A stretch of 41,017 nucleotides of DNA, from positions 1-41,017 of the IMG/VR virus record IMGVR_UViG_3300032020_000022. One strand, written 5' to 3'. Shown one piece after another: positions 1 through 5,760 of this stretch. Position numbers and translations under genes: made by a program. The notes beneath the pieces were generated by a model. That model did not search any database. It was not told the origin of the DNA and worked only from the letters and a program-made list of their open reading frames with translations. Source of the stretch: a virus. Numbering within the stretch: position 1 is the first letter of the stretch; every line of letters starts with the position of its first letter.

Positions 1-106
1 CACGCTCCATTCTTAACAATCTACTAGAGGAATTACTGTCAGGTTCTCTTGGTAGATTGTATGTTGCTAAAATTACGGCTATCCTCTCTACTGCTTCCTT
101 GTCCAT
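1..106 (-). CDS. Small phage protein, N-terminal part; gene continues across the contig junction
   Basis: An open frame starts at ATG 106-104, seven bases after a GGGAGG ribosome binding site, and runs off the left edge as 35 codons (begins MDKEAVERIA) plus one base. That leftover G joins the first two bases of the minus strand at the right edge to make a GTG codon, and reading goes on in frame through 40794. The joined product is 109 residues. Function is unknown. The composition (acidic, with a later ELGYRKLP stretch) resembles short hypothetical proteins of phage early regions. It lies downstream of, and in the same direction as, the YopX operon. Confidence 0.75.
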   Translation of the reverse strand, partial: MDKEAVERIAVILATYNLPREPDSNSSSRLLRMER

Positions 107-120
107 TTTATCCTCCCTGT

Positions 121-312
121 CTATTTCTTTTGCTGTTGCCTAAATATAGTCCCCAATAGCGCATAAGTAAGTAGAAGTTTGTGTGCATCAACTGATTCGG
201 GCAATACTGATTCCTCACCCCAGCATTTAGCTTTGCTATCACAGTTATTACACTTAGTAATCCCTACTTCCTTCCAGATAGGGCACTTCCTTATATCTAC
301 CCAATTAACCAT
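121..312 (-). CDS. Small Cys-rich protein, 63 aa, probably zinc-binding
   Basis: The product has cysteines at residues 10, 21, 24 and 30 (KCPIW then CNNCDSKAKCW), a spacing that suits a small zinc site. No family was recognised. ATG 312 follows the repeated leader with GGGAGG seven bases upstream. It is one of many Cys-pair microproteins in the early arm and is probably cotranscribed with the YopX gene upstream. A host-takeover or regulatory role would be guesswork. Confidence 0.7.
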   Translation of the reverse strand: MVNWVDIRKCPIWKEVGITKCNNCDSKAKCWGEESVLPESVDAHKLLLTYALLGTIFRQQQKK

Positions 313-343
313 TATTGTTATCCTCCCTGTCTATTTCAATAAT

Positions 344-709
344 TCATTCAGGGTTCTCATAGATATTGCCGATGACTTCATACCTAGATGAGTGGTCTGA
401 ATCACAGTTCTCATCAAAGGGTTCCCAGACTCCTATACCCCACCTTACTTCTTGTTTTCTGCCATACCCAGCTACGGTATAAAATGGTTGAACTATATCC
501 CCCTCATAAATCTCCTTGCCGTTTTTGTCTTTTAAGCCTGTGTATTGCATAAGTATGTATTCATTGGTTTCCTCTTTTGACATCATCTCTGGTTCTTTGT
601 AACCAACATCCCAAAAAAGATAACCGCCTAAACTAATTAGAAGATTATCATTCCCAAACCTCATACGATTACGCCGTTTATCCCAAGCCCTAAACTTTAT
701 TTCTCTCAT
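344..709 (-). CDS. YopX family protein
   Basis: The 121-residue product shows the YopX pattern from end to end: MREIKFRAWDK at the N terminus, then QYTGLKDKNGKEIYEGDIV in the middle, and VIGNIYENPE at the C terminus. YopX proteins are common in phages and prophages, especially of Firmicutes; their biochemical role is unsettled. Length is typical, so it looks intact. The start ATG 709 has GGGAGG upstream inside the 17-base leader repeat shared with its two downstream neighbours. Confidence 0.92.
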   Translation of the reverse strand: MREIKFRAWDKRRNRMRFGNDNLLISLGGYLFWDVGYKEPEMMSKEETNEYILMQYTGLKDKNGKEIYEGDIVQPFYTVAGYGRKQEVRWGIGVWEPFDENCDSDHSSRYEVIGNIYENPE

Positions 710-762
710 CTAATCCTCCCTGTCTATTTCTTTAAGGACTACATCCACCGCTTGTTATCCAT

Positions 763-1521
763 TTATCCTCCTTCCTTAATATTGAATACTAGGTTACTTC
801 GGTTAACTTCCACCACTATAGGTTTGATTTCATCCTCAGCCAATCGCAATAAAGGAAAACTGATGGTAACTATATTACTACCTGGACTGATAGTCCTTAA
901 CTCTATTGCCGTATCACACCACCAACCAAATACAGCCGAACCAAATGAGGCATCAGCACCCCTATCAAATCTTTCCCCTTCTACGATTATATCCTTACCT
1001 TCGTGATGGATTAGGATTAGACTGACCTTATGTTTTTCTATTATCTCATCCATCCTATCAGTGAATTGTCTAACATCATACTCATCAGTAAGGCGACCTG
1101 ATACCACCTTAAATATTGGGTCAACAATGATTACCTGTGGTTTGACCTCAGCAATCCATTGTTCTAGTAGGGCTATACCCCAACCTTTATCCAATTTTAA
1201 TTGTTGGGTAGTTAATAGGAATAGATTATTCATTGGAGATAGCTTATTACCAAAAATATATTTATTAACCCGCTTTTGGTAGGCGGCTTTAGGGATTTCT
1301 AACTGGATAATCAATACGGTAGATAGGGTAGTATCAAATCCTAACCAAGGACTACCAGTTGCCAATCGGAAAGCTAGGTCTATGGCAGTCATACTCTTCC
1401 AACTCTTATATGGTCCAAAGATAATTGCCTTACCTTGTGGGATAAGTATCCCATTACCAATCACCTGTTCTATGTATGGCGGTTTCCAGGCTAGGAATTC
1501 TCCCAAACTCTCTGGTTTCAT
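763..1521 (-). CDS. RepA/RadA-like P-loop ATPase, candidate replicative helicase
   Basis: A 252-residue RecA-fold ATPase of the AAA_25/RepA type. Walker A is GPYKSWKS at residues 36-43, Walker B is VIIVDPIF around 128-135, and LILIHHEGK further on is the usual strand-4/sensor region with the conserved His pair. In this family such proteins act as hexameric helicases or loaders at phage and plasmid origins; no DnaB is visible elsewhere, so this is the best helicase candidate. Trp replaces the last Gly of the P-loop. The start overlaps the stop of the 54-aa gene upstream (ATGA), implying translational coupling. Confidence 0.85.
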   Translation of the reverse strand: MKPESLGEFLAWKPPYIEQVIGNGILIPQGKAIIFGPYKSWKSMTAIDLAFRLATGSPWLGFDTTLSTVLIIQLEIPKAAYQKRVNKYIFGNKLSPMNNLFLLTTQQLKLDKGWGIALLEQWIAEVKPQVIIVDPIFKVVSGRLTDEYDVRQFTDRMDEIIEKHKVSLILIHHEGKDIIVEGERFDRGADASFGSAVFGWWCDTAIELRTISPGSNIVTISFPLLRLAEDEIKPIVVEVNRSNLVFNIKEGG

Positions 1522-1682
1522 TTGGTAATTACACTTTCCTTATCACCTATCTCTATGGTGCCTTGCTCCTCCTTTTCTATATCACAGATTGTCAGGTTTC
1601 CATTCTTCTCAGGGTCAATGGAAGCGAAGAAGTTGTTAGGGTAGTTACGGAGTTGCTGTATCAAGGTCTTGATTTCCTTCAT
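1518..1682 (-). CDS. Hypothetical protein, 54 aa
   Basis: A short acidic protein beginning MKEIKTLIQQ and ending ESVITK. ATG 1682 has CAGGAGG seven bases upstream. Its first 38 bases overlap the end of the HTH gene, and its stop overlaps the ATPase start by four bases. This chain of overlaps argues that it is real. It could be a small partner of the ATPase, but only position supports that. No family recognised. Confidence 0.7.
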   Translation of the reverse strand: MKEIKTLIQQLRNYPNNFFASIDPEKNGNLTICDIEKEEQGTIEIGDKESVITK

Positions 1683-2088
1683 TTAATACCTCCTGTTTTT
1701 TAATTGGGATTAAATCCCATAATTCCAAATTTATTAGGACATAGCACACACCAAACTGACAGGCTACTCCTTTCTGTCTACAATCCTCACAGCTAGGCAG
1801 ATTATCCTCAGTATAGCGGAGTTTGAACCTCTTAATCCACCTGCTCAAGGTGCTGGTATCTACCTCATTATCCAATTTCTTGGCTACCACAGCCAATGAA
1901 CCAGAGACAAGGATGTTCTCTATCGGCTCCCTATACTTCTGCTCCAGATATTTCATCAGAGGCGTTTTGGATTTGCCTGAAACTTGAGGCTTGATTTTAG
2001 CCCTGAACCTTTTATGTTTTTTAGGTGCAGGTTGCTTTTGAGCCAATCCTCTCTCAGCTAGGATTTTATCCCTGATTGATTTTACCAT
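1645..2088 (-). CDS. HTH-type DNA-binding protein with Cys cluster
   Basis: A 147-residue protein with a very basic N terminus (about residues 1-45) and a helix-turn-helix-like stretch near 63-90 (LAVVAKKL ... DTSTLSRWIKRF). A Cys cluster follows, CEDCRQKGVACQFGVC near 100-115, likely binding a metal. The order suggests a transcription factor or a replication-initiation accessory. It lies upstream of the ATPase, so regulation of, or recruitment to, replication DNA is plausible but inferred. Its ATG directly follows the stop of the upstream 63-aa gene (TAAATG). Confidence 0.75.
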   Translation of the reverse strand: MVKSIRDKILAERGLAQKQPAPKKHKRFRAKIKPQVSGKSKTPLMKYLEQKYREPIENILVSGSLAVVAKKLDNEVDTSTLSRWIKRFKLRYTEDNLPSCEDCRQKGVACQFGVCYVLINLELWDLIPIKKQEVLNEGNQDLDTATP

Positions 2089-2280
2089 TTATTCCTTACA
2101 TCTGGTTAATTTATAGATGGTATACTTCCAACCAGAATGACCATGTAATCTTTCAAGGTCAACCTTCTGATACCTTGTTTGCTCAAGTGTGCCTATCTGT
2201 CCTCTGGAGGGAGTCTCTAAAACACAGATAGTCCTTTCGCCCCTACCCTTAAAACGGTTGACAAGGATATATAGTTTCAT
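2089..2280 (-). CDS. Hypothetical protein, 63 aa
   Basis: Small basic protein (begins MKLYILVNRF, ends TRCKE) with no recognised family. Start ATG 2280 has a strong AAGGAGG site, part of a leader (AAGGAGGTTACCAATG) that is repeated before the gene at 3079. It abuts the HTH gene with no gap, so it is part of the same operon. Confidence 0.7.
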   Translation of the reverse strand: MKLYILVNRFKGRGERTICVLETPSRGQIGTLEQTRYQKVDLERLHGHSGWKYTIYKLTRCKE

Positions 2281-2296
2281 TGGTAACCTCCTTTCC

Positions 2297-2389
2297 TTAA
2301 TGATAAAGCATATGGCTATACCTAATAAATAGTAATATCAGGATAACCCAAAATAATATAAATCCTAACCAGAACTTCCAACTAATCAC
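2297..2389 (-). CDS. Single-span membrane peptide, 30 aa
   Basis: GTG start at 2389, overlapping the stop of the 102-aa gene upstream by eight bases. The product is almost entirely one hydrophobic helix (WLGFILFWVILILLFI) followed by a short basic-polar tail, as expected for a tiny inner-membrane peptide. The site (GGGGTTGGAGG) sits very close to the GTG, so initiation is probably coupled. Function unknown. Confidence 0.5.
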   Translation of the reverse strand: MISWKFWLGFILFWVILILLFIRYSHMLYH

Positions 2390-2690
2390 CCTCCAACCCC
2401 TTGAATACTTTGCGGATATTATCCCATTCAAGGAGTTTATCCATGAGAAGGGTAACTTGGAATTGTGCTTCCTCAACCAACTCTTTAGGTATGTAACAAA
2501 GGTCGGATAGGGAATTATTATAAACTAGATAATTACCATCAAGATGCCAATTTGGTATAGTGAAGTTATACTTTAACGCCTCTTTGCCTAACTCATCCCA
2601 GTGTAATCCTTTACTATCACACCAATCTGGATAGAACTTTAGGACTTTTGGTATTCCCTGTTCATCATAAGTAATTATGTATGGAATCAT
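2382..2690 (-). CDS. Hypothetical protein, 102 aa
   Basis: Product begins MIPYIITYDE. The ATG at 2690 is chosen because GGGAGG lies just upstream; an in-frame GTG four codons earlier would place the ribosome binding site inside the gene. Trp- and Tyr-rich, acidic C terminus, no motif recognised. Its stop overlaps a 30-aa membrane peptide. Confidence 0.7.
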   Translation of the reverse strand: MIPYIITYDEQGIPKVLKFYPDWCDSKGLHWDELGKEALKYNFTIPNWHLDGNYLVYNNSLSDLCYIPKELVEEAQFQVTLLMDKLLEWDNIRKVFKGLEGD

Positions 2691-2705
2691 TTTACCTCCC
2701 ACATA

Positions 2706-2804
2706 TTATTCTCCTGAATGACCTGCACCAATAAAGGCAAGGAATAAAATGAAACATATTATAATCCCAACAACAATATCACCTGCATCCACAGTTAGCC
2801 TCAC
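2706..2804 (-). CDS. Single-span membrane peptide, 32 aa
   Basis: GTG start at 2804 overlaps the stop of the 92-aa gene upstream (ATGTGAGG). The product carries one hydrophobic helix (DIVVGIIICFILFLAFIGAG). There is no good ribosome binding site, so translation would need re-initiation from the upstream gene. It resembles the other tiny membrane peptides nearby, which supports it modestly. Confidence 0.42.
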   Translation of the reverse strand: MRLTVDAGDIVVGIIICFILFLAFIGAGHSGE

Positions 2805-3079
2805 ATATTTGGTTTTTCCTTGATTGCTTGGTAGTAGCCGAATAGGAATATGGTATCAAGTCCTGGATGTAGAATATCAATATAGGTTTCGGCAAATGCT
2901 ATACCTAATATTCCGCACTTGGAAAACATCATACTTCCCAGTTGGCTTAAACCTGATTTGAGAGGAATGGTTTTCCAGAAACTATCTACCAATTCATGGT
3001 TGCTTTCTAACCAATCTAGGAAAGCCTTTATCTCATCCTTACCTTGTTGAGCAATTTCCTCTGTGTATTCCTGTGTCAT
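2801..3079 (-). CDS. Hypothetical protein, 92 aa
   Basis: Begins MTQEYTEEIAQQ, with an acidic helical N-terminal half and a more hydrophobic C-terminal half (ILGIAFAETYIDILHPG). No family recognised. ATG 3079 follows GGAGGTTACCA and overlaps the stop of the 56-aa gene upstream by four bases (ATGA). Confidence 0.7.
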   Translation of the reverse strand: MTQEYTEEIAQQGKDEIKAFLDWLESNHELVDSFWKTIPLKSGLSQLGSMMFSKCGILGIAFAETYIDILHPGLDTIFLFGYYQAIKEKPNM

Positions 3080-3246
3080 TGGTAACCTCCTTTACCATAA
3101 CAGGCATTGATAAACTTGTCCTTATTAAATCTAGGATTATCCTCCCTAAATACCAAACACAATTTTCTAACTATTATCTCCTTGAGAGCAACTGGTGGAC
3201 AATCCTCTAAGGCTTTGGCTATTCTAATATAATCCTTCTTGGTCAT
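3076..3246 (-). CDS. Small conserved phage-type protein, 56 aa
   Basis: Begins MTKKDYIRIAKAL and contains REDNPRFNKDKFINAC. This combination (KDY...IA.AL near the start, NPRF.+..F..AC near the end) is familiar from many short hypothetical phage proteins, where it forms a small helical fold of unknown function. AGGAGG lies upstream of ATG 3246. It is the first gene after an AT-rich element (3262-3299) that recurs at two other control regions. Confidence 0.75.
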   Translation of the reverse strand: MTKKDYIRIAKALEDCPPVALKEIIVRKLCLVFREDNPRFNKDKFINACYGKGGYQ

Positions 3247-3261
3247 TTGGTTAACCTCCTA

Positions 3262-3299
3262 CTAATATACTTTTTACTGTATAATACTAATAATATAAT
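3262..3299. repeat. AT-rich control element, copy B
   Basis: Bases 3273-3299 are identical over 27 bases to 22315-22341, upstream of the scaffold promoter. The 28 bases 3262-3289, read on the minus strand, match 6883-6910 with two mismatches. All three copies lie in gene-free gaps. The element contains TATAAT, but orientation relative to the genes differs between copies, which suits a protein-binding operator better than a promoter. Confidence 0.6.
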
Positions 3300-3309
3300 A
3301 GTTATTTAT

Positions 3310-3390
3310 CTAGGTAAAGTATTGAGCTATCCCAAACATAATAGCAATACCCATTAGACCACCAAGGAGAATAAATAATAACTCCATCAT
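3310..3390 (-). CDS. Single-span membrane peptide, 26 aa
   Basis: ATG 3390 with GGAAAGGAG directly upstream; the stop is at 3310. The product is a single hydrophobic helix (LLFILLGGLMGIAIMFGIA) with a short tail. It overlaps the end of the 69-aa gene by four bases. Good initiation signal and overlap make it credible despite its size. Confidence 0.55.
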   Translation of the reverse strand: MMELLFILLGGLMGIAIMFGIAQYFT

Positions 3391-3596
3391 ACTCCTTTCC
3401 TTCTGAATATGTCCATAATTTGTTGCCTCAATGTTGGGTTAAATGCTTCTGGACCAGTATCATAAGGGATACCAGAAATAATAAATCCTTTGTCTTGGCT
3501 CATTCCCTTACCAAGTTCATAACCCTTGTGAAGTCCTAGGTCATAAGTCCGTTGCCAGAAGGCTTGCATAGCTTTTTTAGTCATAATGTAAATCAT
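3387..3596 (-). CDS. Hypothetical protein, 69 aa
   Basis: Start taken at ATG 3596 (MIYIMTKKAM), which has GGAGG eight bases upstream. The product has a helical middle (FWQRTYDLGLHKGYELGKG) and a basic C terminus. No family recognised. Overlaps the zinc-ribbon-like gene upstream by four bases. Confidence 0.65.
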   Translation of the reverse strand: MIYIMTKKAMQAFWQRTYDLGLHKGYELGKGMSQDKGFIISGIPYDTGPEAFNPTLRQQIMDIFRRKGV

Positions 3597-3799
3597 CTTA
3601 ATTTCCTCCTTGCCGATAATAATCCACAAGCCACCCTATCCTGATGAATATAAACATCATCCTGCTTGATTAGGGTGCCACCAGGTAATCCACATTTAGC
3701 ACAACAGATAAGTTTGCCTTGTATAGGTTTGGCTACACCTGTAGTATCCTGCGTGGTTCTAGGCTTTCCATGAATGGCTGTTCGCTTCCTTCTACTCAT
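3593..3799 (-). CDS. Small zinc-binding-type protein, 68 aa
   Basis: Basic N terminus (MSRRKRTAIHGK) followed by CCAKCG around residues 32-37, and His 52 and Cys 58 later, consistent with one zinc site. The basic arm suggests nucleic-acid binding; that is inference. CAGGAG lies upstream of ATG 3799. Confidence 0.68.
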   Translation of the reverse strand: MSRRKRTAIHGKPRTTQDTTGVAKPIQGKLICCAKCGLPGGTLIKQDDVYIHQDRVACGLLSARRKLR

Positions 3800-3800
3800 A

Positions 3801-3902
3801 CTATCTTCTCCTGTTGATTAAACAACTGCACAAAAATGCTATGAGTGCTCCAATTCCTCCTGCTAAAACCACCCACCAATTTATTTGCCTAAGTATTCCC
3901 AT
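3801..3902 (-). CDS. Single-span membrane peptide, 33 aa
   Basis: ATG 3902 preceded by AAAGGAGG at good spacing. Residues 9-28 form one hydrophobic helix (WWVVLAGGIGALIAFLCSCL) and the C terminus is NRRR, which by the positive-inside rule would lie in the cytoplasm. It ends two bases before the next gene's start. Function unknown. Confidence 0.6.
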   Translation of the reverse strand: MGILRQINWWVVLAGGIGALIAFLCSCLINRRR

Positions 3903-3916
3903 TGGTTGCCTCCTTT

Positions 3917-4075
3917 CTATTCTATTAAACCAGCTAATCGCTGGCGGTTCCACTTGCGGACTGGTATGTTATCATCCCTAATCCCTGTTAATCCTGTTCG
4001 GCAAATGTAGTAGTTCCTACCACCATTAGCAATTAGGAAGTGGGATATTATACCACCACAGTTTGGACACCTCAT
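3917..4075 (-). CDS. Zinc-ribbon microprotein, 52 aa
   Basis: Begins MRCPNCGG, with a third Cys at residue 25 (YICRTG) and a basic C-terminal half (RKWNRQR). This looks like the front half of a zinc ribbon. AAGGAGG is well placed before ATG 4075. No partner or target can be deduced. Confidence 0.68.
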   Translation of the reverse strand: MRCPNCGGIISHFLIANGGRNYYICRTGLTGIRDDNIPVRKWNRQRLAGLIE

Positions 4076-4090
4076 TAGTTCACCTCCTTA

Positions 4091-4339
4091 TTAGTATTCC
4101 AAATCATCCTCATCAGGTCTATCATCAGCCTCATAAGCCTTAACATCATAGATTGGTTGGGCATCCTCAATGGTGAACCAAATCCCGCAATCGTAGCATA
4201 GGTGATAACTGTTACGGAGGAATTCGGTATTAGCCTTACTACAATTAGGACAGGGTAACTTATATCCGATTTGGTGGTTGCCCCACCTAATCCGTTCGGC
4301 TATTTCCTGCTGGGTTGGTTCACCTTCATAATTTGCCAT
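4091..4339 (-). CDS. Zinc-ribbon protein, 82 aa
   Basis: Two Cys pairs, CPNC (residues 30-33) and CYDC (48-51), separated by 14 residues form a complete zinc ribbon. The C terminus is very acidic (DDRPDEDDLEY). The ribosome binding site is weak (AGGCAA), unusual in this genome. It is the second gene after the leftward promoter at 4526-4555. Confidence 0.72.
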   Translation of the reverse strand: MANYEGEPTQQEIAERIRWGNHQIGYKLPCPNCSKANTEFLRNSYHLCYDCGIWFTIEDAQPIYDVKAYEADDRPDEDDLEY

Positions 4340-4385
4340 TTGCCTAAACCTATAAACTTGATTAAACCGCCGAGCTTAACCGGAC

Positions 4386-4502
4386 TCATCCGTGTCCGTG
4401 AGCTATTGCGTTATGCACGGCTAGGTTATACTTAGCTGAGCCGGTTACATACTTGATAACCCATCCGCATTTGGGGCATTTAACCGTCCGCTCCTTGCTC
4501 AT
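4386..4502 (-). CDS. C2H2-like zinc-finger microprotein, 38 aa
   Basis: Begins MSKERTVKCPKCGW and ends AVHNAIAHGHG. C9, C12, H30 and H35 have C2H2-finger geometry (CxxC, 17 residues, HxxxxH). ATG 4502 has AAAGGAG upstream, just downstream of a consensus promoter. It would be the first product of that transcript. It and the following spacer look more GC-rich than the surrounding genes. Confidence 0.68.
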   Translation of the reverse strand: MSKERTVKCPKCGWVIKYVTGSAKYNLAVHNAIAHGHG

Positions 4503-4525
4503 TTGCTTTCTCCTTTACATAATCT

Positions 4526-4555
4526 ATTATACTTCCTATCTATTGCGTTTGTCAA
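4526..4555 (-). promoter_or_regulatory. Leftward sigma-70-type promoter
   Basis: On the minus strand TTGACA (4555-4550), an 18-base spacer and TATAAT (4531-4526) give a perfect -35/-10 pair. The start point would fall near 4519, just ahead of the 38-aa zinc-finger gene. The palindrome at 4556-4571 abuts the -35 box, so a bound protein would block or recruit polymerase. Confidence 0.8.
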
Positions 4556-4571
4556 TAGCACAAATGTGCTA
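4556..4571. promoter_or_regulatory. Palindromic operator TAGCAC-AAAT-GTGCTA
   Basis: Perfect 6-base inverted repeat around AAAT, touching the -35 box of the leftward promoter. Its half-site, read as ATTTGTGCTA, recurs exactly at 6945-6954, over the -10 region of the main late promoter. This links the two control regions. Confidence 0.6.
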
Positions 4572-4594
4572 CTCGTAGCTGGACATTATGTAAA

Positions 4595-4612
4595 GTAGAA
4601 CAAATGTTCTAC
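4595..4612. promoter_or_regulatory. LexA-like palindrome GTAGAAC-AAAT-GTTCTAC
   Basis: Perfect 7-base inverted repeat matching the Gram-positive LexA (SOS) pattern GAAC-N4-GTTC. It sits between the leftward promoter (4526-4555) and the rightward promoter (4652-4680), and is itself flanked by the outer inverted repeat GGACAT (4581-4586) / ATGTCC (4615-4620). Binding by host LexA or a phage repressor is inferred. Confidence 0.6.
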
Positions 4613-4651
4613 CTATGTCCAGTTAGGTCCAAAATATTTCTTGCAAAACAC

Positions 4652-4680
4652 TTGACAAACAATTTCCTCTATGTTATACT
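4652..4680 (+). promoter_or_regulatory. Rightward sigma-70-type promoter for the lone gene
   Basis: TTGACA (4652-4657), a 17-base spacer and TATACT (4675-4680) form a near-consensus promoter. Transcription from about 4687 would give a roughly 90-base leader containing the perfect palindrome GGGCTAGCCC near 4729-4738 before the ATG at 4775. Confidence 0.8.
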
Positions 4681-4774
4681 AGGGATAGTGAGCGGCAACG
4701 CACTTTAACAACAAAATAGCCTGAACTAGGGCTAGCCCGAAGCAAATCAAGCCGAAGCAAGCTAGCCACTAGGG

Positions 4775-5350
4775 ATGAGCAAATGGAGGACAAAATTGAA
4801 TATAGCTGAACTACAAACTAAAATGGCGGAAGCTATCGCCAAAAACGACATTAAAGCTATTGAGGAAATAGCAGGCGAAATTGTCAAGGGTAAAGCCGAC
4901 CGGCGCAAGCTAGAAGCCGAAGCACTCCAAAAAGAAGCCGAAGCGATGGCAGGACAGCGTGAAGCACTAGCAAGTGAGATTCACGTGCTTGTCAAGGGAT
5001 TCAAGTTAGACAAGCGATTGACCGGGTTGAAGTCTTGGGGCTTTACTTATAAAGTAGACAAAGCTAATCCGGCGGAGCCAGACATTGTCTACAAGTCAGT
5101 CAGTCTAATCACAGCCACAGTCAAGGCTCATAAAGCTGGTGGTGGGGGAGCCACAGGTAAGAGTAAAGCTGAATTTGGGCTATCACTCCAAGAAATCTAC
5201 GACAAGTTTGCCACAGACGAGGACAAAGCTGATATGACCGCCGCGCTTGAGAAGGACAAGACAGTAACTAACCAAGGCTACAGCTATGCTGTCAAGAAGA
5301 GGGTTCAAAAGCGAGCTATCGCAAAGGGAGACCTTGCTCCAGTCAAGTAA
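4775..5350 (+). CDS. Coiled-coil protein of unknown function, 191 aa, in a moron-like cassette
   Basis: The only rightward gene inside the leftward early arm. Residues about 8-70 are a charged, Ala-rich helix likely to form a coiled coil (KNDIKAIEEIAGEIVKGKA, KLEAEALQKEAEAMAGQ). A globular stretch follows (GLKSWGFTYKVDKANPAEPD), then a Gly-rich hinge (GGGGATGKSK, about 127-136), and a helical basic C terminus. No family recognised. The ribosome binding site is weak (TAGGG next to the ATG). Codon choice is visibly richer in G and C than in neighbours. With its own promoter, operators and terminator it looks like an independently expressed, possibly acquired cassette. Confidence 0.8.
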   Translation: MSKWRTKLNIAELQTKMAEAIAKNDIKAIEEIAGEIVKGKADRRKLEAEALQKEAEAMAGQREALASEIHVLVKGFKLDKRLTGLKSWGFTYKVDKANPAEPDIVYKSVSLITATVKAHKAGGGGATGKSKAEFGLSLQEIYDKFATDEDKADMTAALEKDKTVTNQGYSYAVKKRVQKRAIAKGDLAPVK

Positions 5351-5368
5351 ACCCAAGTGTCCACAAAT

Positions 5369-5400
5369 AAACCCAACGAGTTGCCAGTTGGGTTTTTTGT
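5369..5400 (+). terminator. Rho-independent terminator
   Basis: Stem AACCCAAC (5370-5377) and GTTGGGTT (5387-5394), nine-base loop, then a run of six T (5393-5398). It ends the rightward transcript 20 bases after the 191-aa gene and would keep it from opposing the early arm. Confidence 0.85.
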
Positions 5401-5432
5401 TTGCTCCTAGCTAAAACATTATGTCAACCAAC

Positions 5433-5446
5433 AGAACAAATGTTCT
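5433..5446. promoter_or_regulatory. LexA-like palindrome AGAAC-AAAT-GTTCT
   Basis: Perfect 5-base inverted repeat with the GAAC-N4-GTTC signature, downstream of the terminator. Same centre (AAAT) as the site at 4595. Confidence 0.55.
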
Positions 5447-5531
5447 ATCCGCTACCGTGTATAGGGCATACCAATTATGCTGGTAGATTTTGATTGTGGT
5501 ACATCTAGGACAGGTAGTTATGTCAAATGGC

Positions 5532-5545
5532 AGAACATTTGTTCT
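5532..5545. promoter_or_regulatory. LexA-like palindrome AGAAC-ATTT-GTTCT
   Basis: Perfect inverted repeat, equivalent to the site at 5433 read on the other strand. Preceded by TTATGTCAAATGG, a variant of the TTATGTCAA word that also lies beside the 5433 site. Confidence 0.55.
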
Positions 5546-5587
5546 CCTATACGGGTGCCCTAATTTACAGATAGGGTTTTATATTCC

Positions 5588-5760
5588 TAGGTGTTGTCCC
5601 AGAATCCAATTTTTTATCAGTTTTTGGAAGGATTATAGGTAGTATCTCAGAAATTATTTTTCCACCAGTTTCCTTATTAGAACATTTGTTCTGTCAATCC
5701 CCTCTAGGCGTTGTCTCAGAAATTAACTTTCCCACAACTTTCCCTTTCCTTATTAGGATG
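5588..5760. repeat. Three imperfect direct repeats (iteron-like)
   Basis: Units start at 5588, 5636 and 5705 with the shared outline TAGGyGTTGTCtCAGAA, then an AT-rich stretch, then C-rich and TTTCC sequence. Spacing is 48 and 69 bases. Such arrays bind replication initiators in many phages and plasmids. That role is an inference here. Confidence 0.5.
5679..5692. promoter_or_regulatory. LexA-like palindrome AGAAC-ATTT-GTTCT
   Basis: Perfect inverted repeat identical to the 5532 site, lying between the second and third iteron-like repeats. Confidence 0.55.

Noticed and set aside
739-762. Seven-codon frame (MDKRWM-like) with GGAGGA directly before its ATG, after the RepA-like ATPase stop
   Set aside because: Too short to support as a gene; it may only reflect the ribosome-binding-like end of the ATPase gene. 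Left as a possible leader peptide of the YopX gene.
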